Source: Planctomycetia bacterium
GTDB taxonomy: Bacteria; Planctomycetota; PLA2; JAEUHO01
Length of the DNA stretch: 7,318 nt
NCBI GenBank assembly: GCA_030618975.1
Contig: JAUXCH010000235.1
Span: 1 to 7,318 of the forward strand
Reading direction: 5' to 3'
Below the pieces are notes generated by a model. It was not told where the DNA came from. It saw only the letters and a program-made list of their open reading frames with translations, and did no database searches. Position numbers and translations under genes: made by a program. Shown here piece by piece: positions 4,997 through 7,318 of the stretch (positions within the stretch are counted from its first letter, which is position 1; the number at the start of each line of letters is the position of its first letter).

Positions 4997-6040
4997 ATGG
5001 CCCGCGCCTGCTTTCCTGCGCTGCTCGCCGCACTCCTCGCGGTCACCTCTGCCTGCGGTGGGGGCGAGGGCGCTCCGGACGACCCCGCAACGCTTCTCGT
5101 CGAGTGGGGAGACGTGGAGAAGCGGTACGTACCCATCGATCCACCTGTCGTCGAGCACGTACGAGGCGACCGCCCCGAGGCGCGCCCGTTCGTCGTGTAC
5201 GTCGCCTCTCTCGGTGACTCCGGGCACCTGCCCGGCCTTTGGCTGCTCGCCAGCGGATCGCGAGAGGAGTGGACGGCGTCCCTGGTTGAGTTCGGTGTCG
5301 CTCTGGACGAGGCGTGCGCCGAACCCGGTCGGCGATCCGGCGCCGGGACGTGCCGCGTGCCCCTGCGAGTCAACGCGGACGTCTGGGTTCCCTGGTCGTA
5401 CGTCGAGGACGTGTTCCGCAGGGCCCTCGACGTGCCGGCTCGCATCGAGCGTGTCGAGTGGTGGGTGCGATCGTCTTCCACCCTCCACGACGTGCACCAG
5501 GAAGCCACGCTGGTCCGGGCCGCCCGGCCGTCGGACCCCCTGGCGATCGAGATCCGCGGCCGCCGGCTGGAGTCCGACGGGTCCGAGGTGACGTTGTCCG
5601 TCGCGGACTGGTCGCGGACCGTGCGGGACGATGCCGACAGCTGGTTCACCCGGGTGCAGGTGGATCCGAGGCCGGCCGATCCCCTGGACGTGTGGAAGGG
5701 CGCCGTGGCGGTCGTGCAGGAGCAGGCGGGAGAACACGACGGGATCGAGCTGCGGATCACCGGCGAGCCCGAGGGTGTCGCCTGGCGCCACGTCGTTCGG
5801 GTCTTCGATCTCCTGCTCGGAGCCGGCCTTCGCGAGGTGGACCTGCCGTCGCTGGAAGCCCGCCTCGTGTTCGCCGAGCCGGAAGACACGAGCCGGCCGC
5901 CCTTCGTCTACCCGGGCGACCCCGTCGCTACCCCCGTCGTCGTCGTCCTGGCCGTGTTCATGGTCCTCGGGGCCTTCGTGCTGACCTTCCTGCCGCTGTG
6001 GTTCGAGCGCTCAGCGCGGAAGCGTCCAGCGAGGCCCTGA
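4997..6040 (+). CDS. L-3: lipoprotein with two ExbD/TolR-like modules
   Basis: A 347-residue paralogue of L-2. The signal ends in VTSAC (Cys20) followed by GGGE, as in L-2. Module 1 (about 62-162) contains LRVNADVWVPWSYVEDVFRR (123-142) and ARIERVEWWV. Module 2 (about 182-292) contains LRITGEPEGVAWRHVVRVFD (252-271) and LLLGAGLREVDL. The ND/AD-like turn followed by V-P-W-x-Y-V-x-x-V in module 1 is the closest match in the window to the ExbD/TolR pattern. A predicted helix at about 311-332 and a basic tail (FERSARKRPARP) end the protein. Conservation with L-2 is strongest in the C-terminal third, for example EPEDTSRPPFVYP in both, where even the DNA is nearly identical. ATG 4997 follows the same upstream block as in L-2. 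The 3' end overlaps M-3 by 30 bp. It lies 172 bp after the sulfatase-fold gene, behind a likely terminator, so it is probably transcribed separately. Confidence 0.82.
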   Translation: MARACFPALLAALLAVTSACGGGEGAPDDPATLLVEWGDVEKRYVPIDPPVVEHVRGDRPEARPFVVYVASLGDSGHLPGLWLLASGSREEWTASLVEFGVALDEACAEPGRRSGAGTCRVPLRVNADVWVPWSYVEDVFRRALDVPARIERVEWWVRSSSTLHDVHQEATLVRAARPSDPLAIEIRGRRLESDGSEVTLSVADWSRTVRDDADSWFTRVQVDPRPADPLDVWKGAVAVVQEQAGEHDGIELRITGEPEGVAWRHVVRVFDLLLGAGLREVDLPSLEARLVFAEPEDTSRPPFVYPGDPVATPVVVVLAVFMVLGAFVLTFLPLWFERSARKRPARP

Positions 6041-6553
6041 CCTCCGGAGTCTCCGCTCGGAGAGGCATGCTGCGACCACACACGCGATACCGAACGCGTA
6101 CGCCACGAGGCCGAGACCTCGCGCCAGGGGCAGGACGGTCCCGTACGGATCCGGCGGGTACATCTCGGCGAGTGGAGTCTGCACGGCGAGCGCCGGCATC
6201 TCGGCCACGCTGCGGAGGCTCAAAGCCGCCCCTGCGACGACAAAGCCGCCGCCCGTCCCCGCCGTTACCCACAGCCGCGCGACGGCGAGGATCCACACCA
6301 GGTAGATCGCCGCGAGGGCGCCGAGCATCCAGGCGTTGGCGATCGCGTTCTCCGCCTGGAAGGGCTGGTGGATCCGCATCATCATGAGTCCCATGGCCGT
6401 CAGGCGGGTGTAGAGGTAGTTCGCCAGGAGCAGAACCACCAGCGCCGGCACAAAGCCGAGCGACGTGGTACTTCCCTGGAGGGCGGGCGGCGTGCGCACG
6501 ACACCATGGTGCGCCACGGCACGCCATCTGCCAAGACACACGGCAAGACGCAC
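6011..6553 (-). CDS. M-3: 4-helix membrane protein of unknown function
   Basis: A paralogue of M-1 and M-2, 180 residues if started at the GTG at 6553. That start is chosen because AAGGA lies 6 bases before it. A second in-frame GTG at 6499 would give 162 residues, exactly the length of M-1, and similarity to M-1 begins there (VRTPPALQGSTTSLGF), so the first 18 residues are uncertain. Counting from 6499, helices lie at about 13-40, 53-73, 83-104 and 121-145, with Arg96 and Glu100 in helix 3, Cys140 and Cys145 in helix 4, and the tail SERRLRRSGPRWTLPR. The first loop differs from M-1 (MGLMMMRIHQPFQAE). The last 30 bp are antisense to the end of L-3. Function unknown. Confidence 0.78.
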   Translation of the reverse strand: MRLAVCLGRWRAVAHHGVVRTPPALQGSTTSLGFVPALVVLLLANYLYTRLTAMGLMMMRIHQPFQAENAIANAWMLGALAAIYLVWILAVARLWVTAGTGGGFVVAGAALSLRSVAEMPALAVQTPLAEMYPPDPYGTVLPLARGLGLVAYAFGIACVVAACLSERRLRRSGPRWTLPR

Positions 6554-6559
6554 GTTCCG

Positions 6560-6564
6560 TCCTT
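6560..6564 (-). promoter_or_regulatory. Ribosome binding site deciding the M-3 start
   Basis: On the minus strand AAGGA is followed by six bases and then the GTG at 6553. It favours the longer form of M-3. The inner GTG at 6499 has no such site. Confidence 0.45.
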
Positions 6565-6585
6565 GAGGTCGGGCTTCCGAATGCC

Positions 6586-6607
6586 GCCCCTCCGCCAGCG
6601 AGGGGGC
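6586..6607 (-). terminator. Weak hairpin between the small lipoprotein gene and M-3
   Basis: CCCCTC (6587-6592) pairs with GAGGGG (6600-6605) around a 7-base loop, in the 78-base gap downstream of the leftward small lipoprotein gene. No T-tract follows on the minus strand, so termination is uncertain and read-through into M-3 is possible. Confidence 0.3.
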
Positions 6608-6631
6608 CGTACCGGGTGTCGAGTACCGGGT

Positions 6632-7213
6632 TCAGGGAGCCTCGCGGAGGAGCGGGGCCTCCTCGATCGACATCTCCAGGTCGCGCGACCACGATGCGTC
6701 GAGTCCGCCGTCCGGCCGGACCCTGCAGCGCCCGGTCTCGGGCCAGCGGAGCGGCCTGCCGTTCCGTGCCGTGAACTCGACCGTGATCTCGCCCGGCGCC
6801 GTCTGCCGCCAGGTGCCGGCGTACGCCGCGGGCACGCTGGGCGGCGGCAGGTCGACGAGCCGGATGCCGCGCGCGGGATCGGCGGTCAGCGGTTCCTTCA
6901 GGAGCCAGACGAGGCTCCCGTTCGCGCGCAGCTCCAACACGTTCTCCAGCGCTCTGCACCAGGCCGCACTGGCGGCGTCGAGGTGCCGCCGGAGTCTCGC
7001 GGCTGCGGCCTGGTCCTCTCCCTCCAACCCGTCCCGGATGCCGTAGCGCATGGCGGCGACGACTTCGTCGCGGAAGCCCGCCGCCCGGGCGGCGTAGCGC
7101 CCTACGAGATGCGCCGGGTGGCGGGGCACCGACACCGTGGCCGGTTCTTCCCCGCATCCGCACGGCAGCAGCGCCGCCGCGAGGAGGAGGAGGAGGAGCG
7201 GGCGCCGGAGCAT
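6632..7213 (-). CDS. Small lipoprotein with lipocalin-like C-terminal half
   Basis: A 193-residue protein with a basic N-terminus and a Leu/Ala-rich signal ending LLPCGC. The likely lipidated residue is Cys20 (C-G-C) or possibly Cys18; the box is not canonical. Residues about 45-92 look helical and charged (FRDEVVAAMRYGIRDGLEGE and onward, then WCRALENVL). The second half, about 93-175, alternates polar and hydrophobic residues (LELRANGSLVWLL, YAGTWRQTAPGEITVEFTAR), as in small beta-sheet domains where a 'G.W....G.i.v.f' strand pair compares a model with and without bulk; this resembles lipocalin-like sequences but is too weak to name. It shows no similarity to the L proteins. The ATG at 7213 is the only sensible start for the signal peptide; no Shine-Dalgarno site is visible. 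It is 44 bp from a divergent partial gene. Confidence 0.8.
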   Translation of the reverse strand: MLRRPLLLLLLAAALLPCGCGEEPATVSVPRHPAHLVGRYAARAAGFRDEVVAAMRYGIRDGLEGEDQAAAARLRRHLDAASAAWCRALENVLELRANGSLVWLLKEPLTADPARGIRLVDLPPPSVPAAYAGTWRQTAPGEITVEFTARNGRPLRWPETGRCRVRPDGGLDASWSRDLEMSIEEAPLLREAP

Positions 7214-7244
7214 CCGGACATCATGCCGCAGCCGGGGCGCGGCG

Positions 7245-7250
7245 TACCCT
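7245..7250 (+). promoter_or_regulatory. Candidate -10 box of the partial gene at 7258
   Basis: TACCCT, a TAnnnT match, ends 7 bases before the GTG at 7258, close to the spacing seen before L-2 and L-3. No -35 box or Shine-Dalgarno site is evident in the 44-base divergent gap. Confidence 0.35.
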
Positions 7251-7257
7251 GGCGCGC

Positions 7258-7318
7258 GTGAGCGAGCCTTCCTCCCCGTTTCGCGCGGACCTCTTCGAGG
7301 CGGCCCGGACGGACCGGC
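7258..7318 (+). CDS. Start of a gene cut by the window edge
   Basis: A GTG opens 20 codons (VSEPSSPFRADLFEAARTDR) that run off the right end without a stop. Third positions are mostly G or C, as in the other genes. It is divergent from the small lipoprotein gene, 44 bp away. The fragment is too short to identify. It has no signal peptide or membrane segment in the visible part, so a cytoplasmic protein is likelier. Confidence 0.5.
   Translation, partial: MSEPSSPFRADLFEAARTDR

Noticed and set aside
5958..7163. 401-codon open frame on the minus strand spanning M-3 and the small lipoprotein
   Set aside because: Very Arg-rich, crosses two genes with clear signal or membrane segments in another frame, and has no start signal.

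Overview
The window is very GC-rich DNA (roughly 70 percent by eye) with bacterial codon use, strong G/C preference at third positions and frequent GTG starts. Three, possibly four, of the eight complete genes encode predicted lipoproteins. High GC, lipoproteins of unknown function and a sulfatase-fold lipoprotein would suit a high-GC planctomycete or a myxobacterium-like lineage, but nothing here fixes the taxon. There are no rRNA, tRNA or CRISPR features and no recognisable transposase.

Layout, left to right. (1) 33-464 (+): a small two-CBS-domain protein with a clear Shine-Dalgarno site. (2) 465-783: no gene; a structured stretch with two hairpins, copies of a short repeat (core GAAATCCACACC) and a 9-bp inverted repeat against the next gene. 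(3) 784-1272 (-): a 4-helix membrane protein, 'M-1'. (4) 1363-2427 (+): a lipoprotein with two ExbD/TolR-like modules and a C-terminal membrane helix, 'L-2', divergent from M-1. (5) 2398-2889 (-): 'M-2', overlapping the end of L-2 tail to tail by 30 bp. (6) 2890-3219: no gene; a cluster of three small hairpins. (7) 3220-4824 (+): a sulfatase/alkaline-phosphatase-fold lipoprotein with Thr at the nucleophile position, followed by a terminator-like hairpin that carries the same short repeat. (8) 4997-6040 (+): 'L-3', a paralogue of L-2. (9) 6011-6553 (-): 'M-3', again overlapping its L partner by exactly 30 bp. (10) 6632-7213 (-): an unrelated small lipoprotein with a lipocalin-like tail. (11) 7258-7318 (+): the start of a gene cut by the window edge.

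The main point of interest is the repeated L/M gene pair. Two complete convergent pairs (L-2/M-2 and L-3/M-3) and a third M gene without an L partner (M-1) lie within about 5.8 kb, with the sulfatase-fold gene between the pairs. The L proteins look like twin-domain relatives of the ExbD/TolR periplasmic domain placed behind a lipoprotein signal. The M proteins have four predicted helices, a conserved Arg-x3-Glu inside helix 3 and a conserved Cys-x4-Cys in helix 4. I recognise no described system with this make-up. That L and M act together is an inference from their repeated coupling. No ExbB, TonB or other energising partner is visible here.
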